A DNA stretch of 64,000 bases from NCBI RefSeq assembly GCF_005160265.1, contig NZ_CP039865.1:496001-560000 (forward strand), in the 5' to 3' direction. Under the pieces are notes generated by a model. That model had not been told where the DNA came from. It made no database searches and saw nothing but the letters and a program-made list of their open reading frames with translations. Positions within the stretch are counted from its first letter, which is position 1. Every line of letters begins with the position of its first letter. This document shows positions 55,805-63,627 of this stretch, in pieces. Both the position numbers and the translations under genes were made by a program. The stretch is from Phreatobacter aquaticus (lineage in GTDB: Bacteria > Pseudomonadota > Alphaproteobacteria > Rhizobiales > Phreatobacteraceae).

Positions 55805-55963
55805 CACCCCACCCCAACCCTCCCCGCAATCGGGGAGGGGGCGGATGCCGCCAGCGGATGGTTCGGTCCTGTATGCGATAGGGATTTGCGGTGGGCGACA
55901 GGGACCAACGAGCGCGCTAGCCCCCCCTCCCCGCTTGCGGGGAGGGCTGGGGCGGGGTTCCCC
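55805..55963. repeat. CCCTCCCCGC-type repeat, family C copy 3
   Basis: The 202-base gap between gpmA and purC contains CCCTCCCCGC-aat-CGGGGAGGG (about 55818-55840) and CCCTCCCCGC-tt-GCGGGGAGGG (about 55925-55946), flanked by CACCCC and GGGGCGG arms. It separates two convergent genes and may act as a bidirectional transcript end. Confidence 0.78.
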
Positions 55964-55977
55964 TTCGAACCAAGCCG

Positions 55978-56949
55978 TCAGAAATACCGCTTCAGGTTCG
56001 CCCGGATCCGCTCGATCACCGGGCCGGTCTCTTCCGCCGGATCGAACCTCTTCCCGGTGATCGTCTCGAACGCCTCGATATAGACCGCCGCCGTCGCCAC
56101 GATCACATCCTGCGGGATAGCCGGCACCGGATCCTTGTAGGGGTCGCAGCGCGCCACCACCCAGTTGCGCACGAAGTCCTTGTCGAAACTGTCTGGCTTC
56201 TCGCCACGTTCGAACCGCTCGGGATAGGTCGAGGCGCGCCAGTAGCGGCTGGAATCCGGCGTGTGGATCTCGTCCGCCAGCACGATGCGGCCGTCGGCAT
56301 CGGTGCCGAACTCATATTTCGTGTCGACCAGGATCAGCCCCCGCTCGGCCGCCTTCTGCTGCCCGCGCGCAAACAGCGCGAAGGCGTAAGTCTGCAGCGT
56401 CTCCCACTGCTGTTTCGTCAGCAGGCCCTTGGCCAGGATCTCGTCGGGCGTCAGCGGCTCGTCGTGGCCGCCATCGAAGGCCTTGGAGGTCGGCGTGATG
56501 ATCGGCGCGGGGAGCTTCTGGTTGGCCTTCATGCCGTCGGGCAGTGTGATGCCGTACATCTGCCGCTGCCCCTTGTTGTACATGGTCAGCACCGAGGTGC
56601 CGGTGGTCCCGGCCAGATAGCCGCGCACCACGATCTCCACCGGCAGGATGTCGAGCCGCTTGCCCACCACCACATTCGGATCGGGATAGGCGATGACGTG
56701 GTTCGGACAGATGTCGGCCGTCTGCTCGAACCAGTAGCGCGCCGTCTGGGTCAGTACGTGGCCCTTGAAGGGAATGGCGGCGAGGATGATGTCGAAGGCC
56801 GAGATGCGGTCGGTCGCGATGATGATCCGGCTGCCGTCGGCGAGGTCGTAATTGTCGCGCACCTTGCCACGGTAATGGTTCGGCAGTTCGGGGATCGTCG
56901 CGTCGTTGAGCACTTCGCCCGCGCGCCGCTTGAGGTCCGCCAGATCCAT
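55978..56949 (-). CDS. purC: Phosphoribosylaminoimidazole-succinocarboxamide synthase
   Basis: A 323-aa SAICAR synthetase of purine synthesis, joining aspartate to CAIR. It has [11 protein letters not shown] (phosphate-binding), [33 protein letters not shown]-like [12 protein letters not shown] and the [13 protein letters not shown] signature. It is of the longer (~300 aa) type seen in alphaproteobacteria and yeast. It is a single gene with no other pur gene nearby. Confidence 0.95.
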   Translation of the reverse strand: MDLADLKRRAGEVLNDATIPELPNHYRGKVRDNYDLADGSRIIIATDRISAFDIILAAIPFKGHVLTQTARYWFEQTADICPNHVIAYPDPNVVVGKRLDILPVEIVVRGYLAGTTGTSVLTMYNKGQRQMYGITLPDGMKANQKLPAPIITPTSKAFDGGHDEPLTPDEILAKGLLTKQQWETLQTYAFALFARGQQKAAERGLILVDTKYEFGTDADGRIVLADEIHTPDSSRYWRASTYPERFERGEKPDSFDKDFVRNWVVARCDPYKDPVPAIPQDVIVATAAVYIEAFETITGKRFDPAEETGPVIERIRANLKRYF

Positions 56950-57143
56950 GTCCGTCTCCCGTCGCGGCGGATCATGCTCTGTCCGCCGCCGCGGCCCTCA
57001 TAGAGCCTGATGGTCCCGGAGGACAAGGCCGCGACCTCATGCCACCGCGAAATCCACGCGGCTTGCGGGCGCGTTGCGGTCGAAACGCTTGACCAGCAGG
57101 CTCGAACCGTCTTCGCTCCGGCACCCTCACACGCGAGAGCCCA

Positions 57144-57668
57144 ATGGATACGCTCGTCGGCCCCTTCATCGAGTTCGTCAAGGCCAACCAGGCCTGGGCC
57201 CCCGCCATCATCTTCGCGCTGTGCTTTGCCGAATCCCTCGCCGTGCTGTCGCTGATCGTGCCCGCCTGGGCGATGATCGTCGCCTTCGGCCCGCTGATGG
57301 GCACGGCCGGAATTCCCTTCACGCCGATCCTGATCGCGGCCGCCCTCGGCGCCGCAGCCGGCGACTGGATCTCCTACTGGTTCGGCTACGTGTTCAAGGA
57401 CAAGGTCGGCCAGATCTGGCCCTTGTCGAAATATCCGGACATGCTGCCCAAGGGCCATGCCTTCTTCGAGAAATGGGGCGTCTGGGCGATCTTCCTCGGC
57501 CGTTTCTCGGGGCCGCTCCGCGCCTCCGTGCCGCTGATCGCCGGCATGGTCGCCATGCCGCAGGTGAAGTTCCAGATCGCCAATGTCGTCTCGGCCTTCA
57601 TCTGGGCCGGCGCGCTGTTGCTGCCTGGCAATTATCTCGGCCAGTACCTGCCGTTCCTGCACAAATAG
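57144..57668 (+). CDS. DedA-family membrane protein
   Basis: A 174-aa DedA/SNARE-associated (VTT-domain) protein with four or five helices. It has FAESLAVLSLIVPAW near the N-terminus, GAAAGDWISYWFGY in the middle, and the conserved F-x-R-x3-G motif as FLGRFSGPLRASVPLIAGM (about residues 119-137), followed by GN-x(3)-G in PGNYLGQYLPF. DedA proteins are proposed phospholipid or undecaprenyl-phosphate translocases. It is a lone gene in this window. Confidence 0.88.
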   Translation: MDTLVGPFIEFVKANQAWAPAIIFALCFAESLAVLSLIVPAWAMIVAFGPLMGTAGIPFTPILIAAALGAAAGDWISYWFGYVFKDKVGQIWPLSKYPDMLPKGHAFFEKWGVWAIFLGRFSGPLRASVPLIAGMVAMPQVKFQIANVVSAFIWAGALLLPGNYLGQYLPFLHK

Positions 57669-57689
57669 GCCGGATTGGAAGAGGTCCGT

Positions 57690-58496
57690 TCAGCCCAGCG
57701 AGCCGCTGCCGAGCTTGTCCACCGGGAACCGCCGGACATCCTCCAGCAGCGCCACGAAGGCCTTCGCCACGTGCTCGGTCAGGAGCCGCCCGTCCGCCGG
57801 CGTGGCTGCCGCCGCATTGCCGATGGCACCCGCAACAGAGAGATCCTCGCTCATCCAGCCGAAGCTGATCGGGCCGGTTGCCCGCAGGCGCTCGTAGCGC
57901 GCCTCCATCGCCACCGCCGCCGAGACGAAATCGCGCGCCTTCGCCATGTGGACGAGGTCGCGCCGGAAATGCAGCATCTGCGACGTCTCGATGGCGCCGC
58001 CATGGATGCCGTGGCGGGTCTCCGCGTCCGCGAACAGCCCGTCGGGCTGGCCGAGCCTTGTCCACGAACATTGCACCACCAGCATGGAATGGCGCTGGCG
58101 CAGCTCCCGCGCGACGATCTCCATCACCGCGACATTGCCGCCATGGGAATTGGCGATGATCAGCTTCTTCACGCCGGCCCGCGCCACGCTGTCGCCAAGC
58201 TCGGTCAGGAGCCGGATCTGGGTCTCGGCCGAAATGGTCAGCGTGCCGGGAAACGACAGATGCTCGTCCGACTTGCCCATCCAGACGACAGGCAGGAACG
58301 TGACTGGCAGCCCTTTCGGCAGGATGTCGCGGACAGCCTGAAGATTGCCCTCGGCGATCACCGTATCGACGGCGACAGCCAGATGCGGCCCATGCTGCTC
58401 GACAGCCGCGATCGGCAGCACCGCGATCCATTGCGACGTGTCGGAGGTCCGGAACTCCTCCGTCGTCATCTCGGCCCAGAGCTGTCGCGGCAACAT
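57690..58496 (-). CDS. Creatininase-family amidohydrolase
   Basis: A 268-aa metal-dependent amidohydrolase of the creatininase fold. Metal-site segments are AAVEQHGPHLAVAVDT (Glu, His, Asp) and ANSHGGNVAVMEIV (His), plus GIHGGAIETSQML with a further Glu. Members include creatinine amidohydrolase, the MftE peptidase of mycofactocin and the archaeal FAPy deformylase ArfB; no hallmark of any single one is clear. It starts 5 bases after the RidA stop and ends the Lrp-RidA-creatininase operon. Confidence 0.85.
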   Translation of the reverse strand: MLPRQLWAEMTTEEFRTSDTSQWIAVLPIAAVEQHGPHLAVAVDTVIAEGNLQAVRDILPKGLPVTFLPVVWMGKSDEHLSFPGTLTISAETQIRLLTELGDSVARAGVKKLIIANSHGGNVAVMEIVARELRQRHSMLVVQCSWTRLGQPDGLFADAETRHGIHGGAIETSQMLHFRRDLVHMAKARDFVSAAVAMEARYERLRATGPISFGWMSEDLSVAGAIGNAAAATPADGRLLTEHVAKAFVALLEDVRRFPVDKLGSGSLG

Positions 58497-58501
58497 GGCC
58501 C

Positions 58502-58897
58502 TCAGTCCTTCTTCGCCGCGACGATTTCGATCTCCACCTTGAACTCGGGCCGCGTGAAACCCGACACGATCATCAGGGTGGAGGCCGGCGGCGGGGTCGG
58601 CATGTGCCGGTCACGCGAGGCCATGTAGCCGGCCATCTCGGAGCGGTCGGTGACGAAGGCATTGATCCGGACGATATCGGCGAAGCCCATGCCGGCATCG
58701 GCGAGCAGGTGACCGATCGCCTGGAAGCAGAGATCGGCCTGCGCCTCCGAACCCTCCGGCACGGTCGCGTCGGCAGCAATGCCGAGCTGACCCGAGCAGA
58801 ACAGCATGCGCGTGCCGGCCGGCACGATCACCGAATGGGAATATTTGGCGAAGGGCGCGGGCAGCGCCGCGGGCGTGCGCTTGTCGAGCATGGTCAT
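58502..58897 (-). CDS. RidA-family (YjgF) enamine/imine deaminase
   Basis: A 131-aa RidA homologue. The C-terminal signature is GFTRPEFKVEIEIVAAK in place of the classical RVEIE-x-A pattern, and the substrate-binding Arg is in DIVRINAFVTD. RidA proteins hydrolyse reactive 2-aminoacrylate-type enamines or act in specialised catabolic steps. Coupling to a creatininase-like amidohydrolase and an Lrp regulator (4-base overlap with the latter) points to a dedicated catabolic RidA rather than the housekeeping one. Confidence 0.88.
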   Translation of the reverse strand: MTMLDKRTPAALPAPFAKYSHSVIVPAGTRMLFCSGQLGIAADATVPEGSEAQADLCFQAIGHLLADAGMGFADIVRINAFVTDRSEMAGYMASRDRHMPTPPPASTLMIVSGFTRPEFKVEIEIVAAKKD

Positions 58898-59358
58898 TTG
58901 ACAATCGGCTGGAGCGGCAGGGCGGTGGTCTGCTTGATGCGCTCCATGGCGAAGCGCGACGTGACATTCTTCAGCGGCGCCTGGGCGATCAGCCGCTTGT
59001 AGAAGGCATCATAGGCATCCATGTCGGCCACGACCACGCGCAGCATGTAATCGACATCGCCGGCCATCCGGTAGAATTCCATCACCTCCGGCATGGCCGA
59101 GACGAGTTCCGCAAAGCGGGCAAGCCAGCCCTCGGAATGATCGGACGTCTCCACCGAGACGAAGACGGTAAGGCCGAGGCCAAGCTTCTTCGGATCGAGC
59201 AACGCAACCCGGCCCCGGATGATGCCTTCTGCCTCGAGCTTCTGGATGCGCTTCCAGGCCGGCGTGGTCGACAGGCCGGCGCGCGACGCGATCTCCGCGA
59301 TCGACAGCGAGGCGTCCTGCTGGAGGACCTGGAGGATGCGGCGGTCGGTATCGTCCAT
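58894..59358 (-). CDS. Lrp/AsnC-family regulator of the RidA-creatininase operon
   Basis: A 154-aa regulator starting at 59358 (MDDTDRRILQVLQ). Helix-turn-helix: SIAEIASRAGLSTTPAWKRIQ. RAM domain with YRMAGDVDYMLRVVV and the C-terminal signature KNVTSRFAMERIK. A large upstream extension to 60009 lies antisense to the binding-protein gene and is not used. It overlaps ridA by four bases and is divergent from the NMT1-type binding protein, so it probably regulates both. Confidence 0.88.
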   Translation of the reverse strand: MDDTDRRILQVLQQDASLSIAEIASRAGLSTTPAWKRIQKLEAEGIIRGRVALLDPKKLGLGLTVFVSVETSDHSEGWLARFAELVSAMPEVMEFYRMAGDVDYMLRVVVADMDAYDAFYKRLIAQAPLKNVTSRFAMERIKQTTALPLQPIVK

Positions 59359-59550
59359 GACGGGCCCATGATCCCAAAGTTTGACCGAAACGGTGCGGCT
59401 GCCCTCAGATTTAGACCGTCGCCCGGCCAATGGCGAGAGCGGCCATCGGCTGACCATCATCTCCGGGGCCGGCGGCAACCAGCGGTCCATTGTGCGCCGC
59501 AACAGATCGGCTAGTCTGTCAGGATTCCTCATGTCTGGAGGCACTCCCCC

Positions 59551-60561
59551 ATGGCCACCCGCCGCACCTTCCTTGCCGGCCTCGCATCGACGCTCGCCGC
59601 GCCGCGCATCGGCCTTGGCCAGCCGCTGGAGAAAGTGACGTTCGGCACCAACTGGGTCGCGCAGGCGGAACATGGCGGCTTCTACCAGGCCGTCGCCGAC
59701 GGCACCTATGCCCGCCACGGCCTGGACGTGACGATCGTTCCAGGCGGGCCGCAGGTGAACAATCGGCTCTTGCTCTCCGCCGGCCGCCTCGACTTCTTCA
59801 TGGGCGGCAACCTGATCCAGACCGTCTCGGCGGTGGAGCAGAACGTGCCGACGCTGGCGGTGGCCGCCATGTTCCAGAAGGAGCCGCAATGTTTCCTGGC
59901 TCACCCCGGCCAGGGCATCGAGCGCTTCGCCGACCTGAAGACGCTGCCGACCCTGTTCGTCGCGCAAGCGGGTGTCGCCACCTTCTGGCGCTGGATGAAG
60001 GCCGAGCATGGCTTCCGCGACGAACAGGTGAAGCCCTACACCTACAATTCGCAGCCCTTCCTCGTCGACAAGCGCTCAGCCATGCAGGGCTATGTGACCT
60101 CGGAACCCTATTCGATCGAGAAGGCGGCAGGCTTCGCGCCCAAGGTATTCCTGCTCGCCGATGCAGGCTTCGATCCCTATGCGACGACCATCGAGACGCG
60201 GCGGGACACGCTGGCCAACAAGCCCTCGACGGTGCAGCGCTTCGTCGAGGCGTCGATCCTCGGCTGGTACGCCTATCTCTATGGCGATGCGTCGTCGGCA
60301 AATCAGCTGATCATGAAGCAGAACCCCGACATGACCGCTGACCGGATCGCCTATGCGACCTCCCGGATGCGGGACTTTGGCATTGCCGATTCCGGCGACA
60401 CGCTGTCACTCGGCATCGGCGCCATGACGGAGGCCCGGGTGAAGGGCTTCTTCGACATGATGGTGCGGGTCGGGATCGCCAAGCCCGCGACCGACTGGCG
60501 GCAGGCCTTCGACGCGCGCTTCGTCAACAAGGGCCTGGGCCGGGAACTGCGCCGGACGTGA
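59551..60561 (+). CDS. ABC transporter substrate-binding protein, NMT1/THI5-like (NitT/TauT class)
   Basis: A 336-aa periplasmic binding protein with a twin-arginine-like signal (TRRTFLAGLASTL). The NMT1/SsuA-type fold is seen in FGTNWVAQAEHGGFYQAVADG, the VNNRLLLSAGRLDFFMGG segment and the GYVTSEPYSIEK region. Relatives bind pyrimidines, riboflavin, thiamine precursors, nitrate, taurine or other small anions. No permease or ATPase gene is adjacent, so it must use components encoded elsewhere. It faces away from the Lrp-RidA-creatininase operon and may import the substrate of that pathway. Confidence 0.85.
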   Translation: MATRRTFLAGLASTLAAPRIGLGQPLEKVTFGTNWVAQAEHGGFYQAVADGTYARHGLDVTIVPGGPQVNNRLLLSAGRLDFFMGGNLIQTVSAVEQNVPTLAVAAMFQKEPQCFLAHPGQGIERFADLKTLPTLFVAQAGVATFWRWMKAEHGFRDEQVKPYTYNSQPFLVDKRSAMQGYVTSEPYSIEKAAGFAPKVFLLADAGFDPYATTIETRRDTLANKPSTVQRFVEASILGWYAYLYGDASSANQLIMKQNPDMTADRIAYATSRMRDFGIADSGDTLSLGIGAMTEARVKGFFDMMVRVGIAKPATDWRQAFDARFVNKGLGRELRRT

Positions 60562-60603
60562 GCCGGCCCGGAACGATGTGACAAGAGGTCATTCCAACAA
60601 AAA

Positions 60604-60627
60604 AGCCGGCCCAAAGGCCGGCTCTTT
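60604..60627. terminator. Bidirectional terminator between the binding protein and a small secreted protein
   Basis: AGCCGGCC (60604-60611) and GGCCGGCT (60616-60623) form an 8-bp stem with a CAAA loop, preceded by AACAAAAA and followed by CTTT. It can end transcripts from either side of the convergent genes. Confidence 0.82.
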
Positions 60628-60648
60628 CGAAATCCTGTTCGTCGAGGC

Positions 60649-60984
60649 TCAGTTGTTGCTGCCATAGAAGGCGGCCGGCCACGGCCACTGAACCGTGTAG
60701 CCCGGGGCGCCCCAGAAGCGATCGCGACCGACCTTGCCACGCATGCTCGATGACAGCGCGACCGGATCGCCATTGACCGTGTAGGGCGAGTAGAGAATGT
60801 CGGGCCGCATCGACATGCTGTCGCCCGGGAAGGCGACCTTCGGCGTCACCAGCCAGCTCGGACGGTTGACACGCACTTCGGGAACCGCCCGCCGGCGCTG
60901 CTGCGCCTCGGCCTGTTGGGTCGCGGCCTCAACGGTGAGGGCGGCGATAGCTGCGAAAAGGCCGGCGGCCAGCTTGGCGTTCAT
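60649..60984 (-). CDS. 111-aa exported protein of unknown function
   Basis: The start at 60984 (MNAKLAAGLFAAIAALTVEAA) begins a signal peptide and has GGGAG upstream. The mature part (~85 aa) is rich in Pro, Arg and aromatic residues (RPSWLVTPKVAFPGDSM, YTVQWPWPAAFYG) and has no Cys. No family recognised. It is monocistronic, with a terminator after it. Confidence 0.68.
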   Translation of the reverse strand: MNAKLAAGLFAAIAALTVEAATQQAEAQQRRRAVPEVRVNRPSWLVTPKVAFPGDSMSMRPDILYSPYTVNGDPVALSSSMRGKVGRDRFWGAPGYTVQWPWPAAFYGSNN

Positions 60985-61086
60985 GAACGACTCCCGATGC
61001 GTCGCGGCAAGCTTAACCCTGCCGCGTGTCCCGGTCGAGAGCATGGACACCACTCGTTGACGATGTGTGACCGAAAGGCCGCGCTT

Positions 61087-61683
61087 TCACGCGGCCATCC
61101 GGACATCGCCCCGCTCGCCCCGGCCGAAGATCTCGACATCCGGCCAACGTACCGCCGCCCTGCCCGTTGCACCGACCAGGCCATGGGCACCGGCAAGCGC
61201 GCCGGGTGCCAGTTCCAGGCCGAGAAACCGCGCGCGATCGAGCGGTCCCGGCATCCACAGCCGGTCCATGCCCTGGGCCGAGAAACCGAACCGGCGATAA
61301 TAGGCCTCGTCACCGACCAGGATCACCGCGCGATGGCCAAGATCGGCTGCACGGGCCAGCGCCTCGCGCATCAGGACAGCGCCGATGCCAGCCGACCGGA
61401 TCTGCCCATCGACCGCGATGGGGCCGAGCAGCAGCGCCGGCCGGCCAGCGCCGAGCGTGACGTTCCACAGGCGCACCGTGCCGACGAGCCGCTCGGCCGA
61501 GAGCGCGACAAGGGCCAGTCCCTCGGCCGGCAGACGATCCTCACGCAGGCGCTCGGACGTCTTGGCAGAGCGGTCCGGACCGAAGGCCTGATCGAGCAGC
61601 GCGTCGCGGGCCGAGACATGGCGGGCCTGCTCGTCGGCGACGACGATGGCGGCGGGGGTGAAATCGGAGACATGCAGGCTCAT
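61087..61683 (-). CDS. GNAT-family N-acetyltransferase
   Basis: A 198-aa acetyltransferase starting at 61683 (MSLHVSDF). The acetyl-CoA loop is IRSAGIGAVLMREAL (about 92-106); LVGTVRLWNV and ALLLGPIAV precede it, and YYRRFGFSAQG follows. This is the YhbS-like branch of GNAT proteins. Substrate unknown. It is downstream of the ornithine decarboxylase on the same strand but behind that gene's terminator. Confidence 0.83.
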   Translation of the reverse strand: MSLHVSDFTPAAIVVADEQARHVSARDALLDQAFGPDRSAKTSERLREDRLPAEGLALVALSAERLVGTVRLWNVTLGAGRPALLLGPIAVDGQIRSAGIGAVLMREALARAADLGHRAVILVGDEAYYRRFGFSAQGMDRLWMPGPLDRARFLGLELAPGALAGAHGLVGATGRAAVRWPDVEIFGRGERGDVRMAA

Positions 61684-61773
61684 GGCCGCGGTCCTTCTCT
61701 GGGCAAGAGACAGACGACAGCCCTCGTACCAAGACGCGCTTGGCCGGTCGGGACTTTTTGATTGTGAGGAAAA

Positions 61774-61796
61774 CCCGCCCGGCATCACCGGGCGGG
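61774..61796 (-). terminator. Rho-independent terminator of the ornithine decarboxylase gene
   Basis: On the minus strand CCCGCCCGG-tgatg-CCGGGCGGG is a perfect 9-bp stem followed by TTTTCC, 9 bases past the stop. Confidence 0.87.
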
Positions 61797-61804
61797 AAAA
61801 GTCT

Positions 61805-62950
61805 TCAGATGCAGATACTGTCCAGCGGCGGGAAGCCGTTGAAGCCGACCGTCGAATAGGTCGTCGTATAGGCACCCGTCGCTTCGATCAGCACCTTGTC
61901 GCCGATCGAGAGCGAGAAGGGCAGCATGTAGGGCGACTTCTCGTACATCACGTCGACGGAATCGCAGGTCGGCCCGGCCAGCACGCAGGGGACCTTGGCG
62001 TCCTCGTCGTGGATGGTGCGGATCGGATAGCGGATCGCCTCGTCCATGGTCTCGGCGAGCCCCTGGAACTTGCCGATGTCGAGATAGACCCAGCGCACCT
62101 CGTCGGTGTCCGACTTCTTCGAGATGAGGACGACCTCAGCCTCGATGATGCCGGCATTGCCGACCATGCCGCGACCCGGCTCGATGATCGTTTCCGGGAT
62201 GCGGTTGCCGAAATGCTTGGTCAGCGCATCGAAGATGGATGCGCCATAGGCTTCCGCCGCCGGCACGTCCTTCAGGTACTTGGTCGGGAAGCCGCCGCCC
62301 ATATTGACCATCTTCAGCTCGATGCCGCGCTCGGCGAGCGTGCGGAAGATCGACGAAGCGGTGGTCAGGGCCTGATCCCAGGCGCCGAGATTGGTCTGCT
62401 GCGATCCGACATGGAACGACAGGCCATAGGCGGTGAGGCCGAGACGATGGGCATGCTCCAGCACCTGCGGCGCCATCTCGGCAGCGCAGCCGAACTTGCG
62501 CGACAGCGGCCATTCCGCGCCTTCGCAATCCTGCAGGAAGCGGCAGAACACCTTGACGTCCTGGGCACCGATCAGCTTGGCCTGGCGGGCGATCTTCTCG
62601 ACCTCCGGCTCGCAATCGACCGCGAAGAGGCGCACGCCATAGGCAAGCGCCCGGGCGATGTCCTTTTCCTTCTTGATCGTGTTGCCGAACGACACGCGGT
62701 CGGCGGCAACGCCGGTGGCAAGCGCCTGCTCGATTTCCACCACGGAGGCGCAATCGAAGCAGGAACCCATCTCGGCGAGCAGGTTGAGGATTTCGGGCGC
62801 AGGGTTGGCCTTCACGGCGTAGAACACGCGCGTGTCGGGCAGAGCCTTGGCGAAAGTCGCGAAGTTTTCGGCGACGACCTCAAGGTCGACGACGAGAATC
62901 GGGCCGTCCTCACGTCGGTTGCGGAGGAACTCGCGGATGCGGTCGGTCAT
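61805..62950 (-). CDS. Group IV (alanine-racemase-fold) ornithine/lysine decarboxylase
   Basis: A 381-aa PLP decarboxylase of the eukaryotic-type ODC fold, making putrescine (and possibly cadaverine). The start at 62950 follows GGGGAGG. The PLP lysine is in FYAVKANPAPEIL (Lys about 48), SFHVGSQ and GGGFP bind cofactor phosphate, EPGRGMVGNAG follows, and the other-subunit catalytic Cys is in AGPTCDSVDV. The family is typical for alphaproteobacteria, where lysine/ornithine bifunctional forms also occur. A 677-base leader with several hairpins lies upstream, and a terminator downstream. Confidence 0.92.
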   Translation of the reverse strand: MTDRIREFLRNRREDGPILVVDLEVVAENFATFAKALPDTRVFYAVKANPAPEILNLLAEMGSCFDCASVVEIEQALATGVAADRVSFGNTIKKEKDIARALAYGVRLFAVDCEPEVEKIARQAKLIGAQDVKVFCRFLQDCEGAEWPLSRKFGCAAEMAPQVLEHAHRLGLTAYGLSFHVGSQQTNLGAWDQALTTASSIFRTLAERGIELKMVNMGGGFPTKYLKDVPAAEAYGASIFDALTKHFGNRIPETIIEPGRGMVGNAGIIEAEVVLISKKSDTDEVRWVYLDIGKFQGLAETMDEAIRYPIRTIHDEDAKVPCVLAGPTCDSVDVMYEKSPYMLPFSLSIGDKVLIEATGAYTTTYSTVGFNGFPPLDSICI

Positions 62951-63470
62951 GATAGCCTCCCCACAGGTCCCTTCAAGGACCCGAAAAGGGTTGAACCCAT
63001 GGGCAAATCGCGCTTCCCGGGGCCGCTTTGGAGACGGAACACCGGTAACGGTCATCACCCGATGACGTTCGCCGAGACGTGATCACCGCTGGACCAGGCT
63101 GATGCCTGCCACCGGGTGAAACGCCTTCGTTTGGCTAGGGGGGAACCCTGACCGCACGGCCGGCAAGAAGAACAAGCCTCTTCAGTCGCCGGCTCTGGAC
63201 ACCGGCTGAGACCAAAAAAGCCCGATCGTCGTTGCTTCAAGTCGCGTCCTCTGCGGAGGGCAGAGTTCGCCGGTTTGCCTCCGGCTGCCGGTTAGGTATC
63301 GAAGACCCCGCGTCTTGCGACGCCCCTGGAACACGGCCCGGCAGATCTCCGGCGCATTCCCAAGTCTTCGGGCGGCTGTTCGGCCTCTTGTCCGAATGCC
63401 CACCAACCGGCACGCAACCACAGGCACGTGCGAAATTGGGCAAGGGGTAGATAGCAGATTCCGCCCCCCG
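62951..63470 (-). promoter_or_regulatory. Structured leader of the ornithine decarboxylase gene (speF-leader position)
   Basis: The gap to the next gene is 677 bases. On the minus strand it contains hairpins CTCTGC-cctcc-GCAGAG (63265-63249) and GCCGG...CCGGC (63206-63188), a UUUUUU run at 63219-63214, and a possible leader peptide frame starting at 63240. A cis-regulatory speF RNA motif upstream of ODC genes is known in alphaproteobacteria; this is where it would lie. I cannot confirm the consensus fold by eye. The part 63471-63627 should also hold the promoters for both directions. Confidence 0.5.
63055..63240 (-). CDS. Possible 61-codon leader peptide upstream of the decarboxylase
   Basis: A TTG at 63240 is preceded by AGAGGA at a 6-base spacing. 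The SD overlaps the right arm of the CTCTGC hairpin, whose CCUCC loop could pair with it. The peptide begins (M)KQRRSGFFGLSRCPEP: a basic, then Phe-Phe N-terminus like a regulatory leader peptide. It ends 104 bases before the decarboxylase start. Support is circumstantial; codon use is not convincing over the distal half. Confidence 0.3.
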   Translation of the reverse strand: MKQRRSGFFGLSRCPEPATEEACSSCRPCGQGSPLAKRRRFTRWQASAWSSGDHVSANVIG

Positions 63471-63627
63471 TGCAAGACCTTTCATGCCTCCCGGAACAAG
63501 ATTTTTTGTGTGGCCGATCATCGGCTTAACGAAGGTTCAGAAAGGCATCGCCGGTGGACAGGACAATCCGTCGCAGGCTACCGTCTGACGGTGTGATCCC
63601 CCCTCCAGTTCGAAGGCCCTCCCCCGC

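Noticed and set aside
57690-58496. Creatininase-family gene as MftE (mycofactocin) or as the FAPy deformylase feeding the PTPS-like cluster
   Set aside because: No mycofactocin genes are nearby, and the PTPS-like cluster is about 50 kb away. The RidA and Lrp neighbours point to catabolism.
58894-60009. Very long Lrp frame extending to 60009
   Set aside because: The extra 217 codons lie antisense to the NMT1-type binding protein gene and lack a ribosome site; MDDTDRR at 59358 is a normal Lrp N-terminus.
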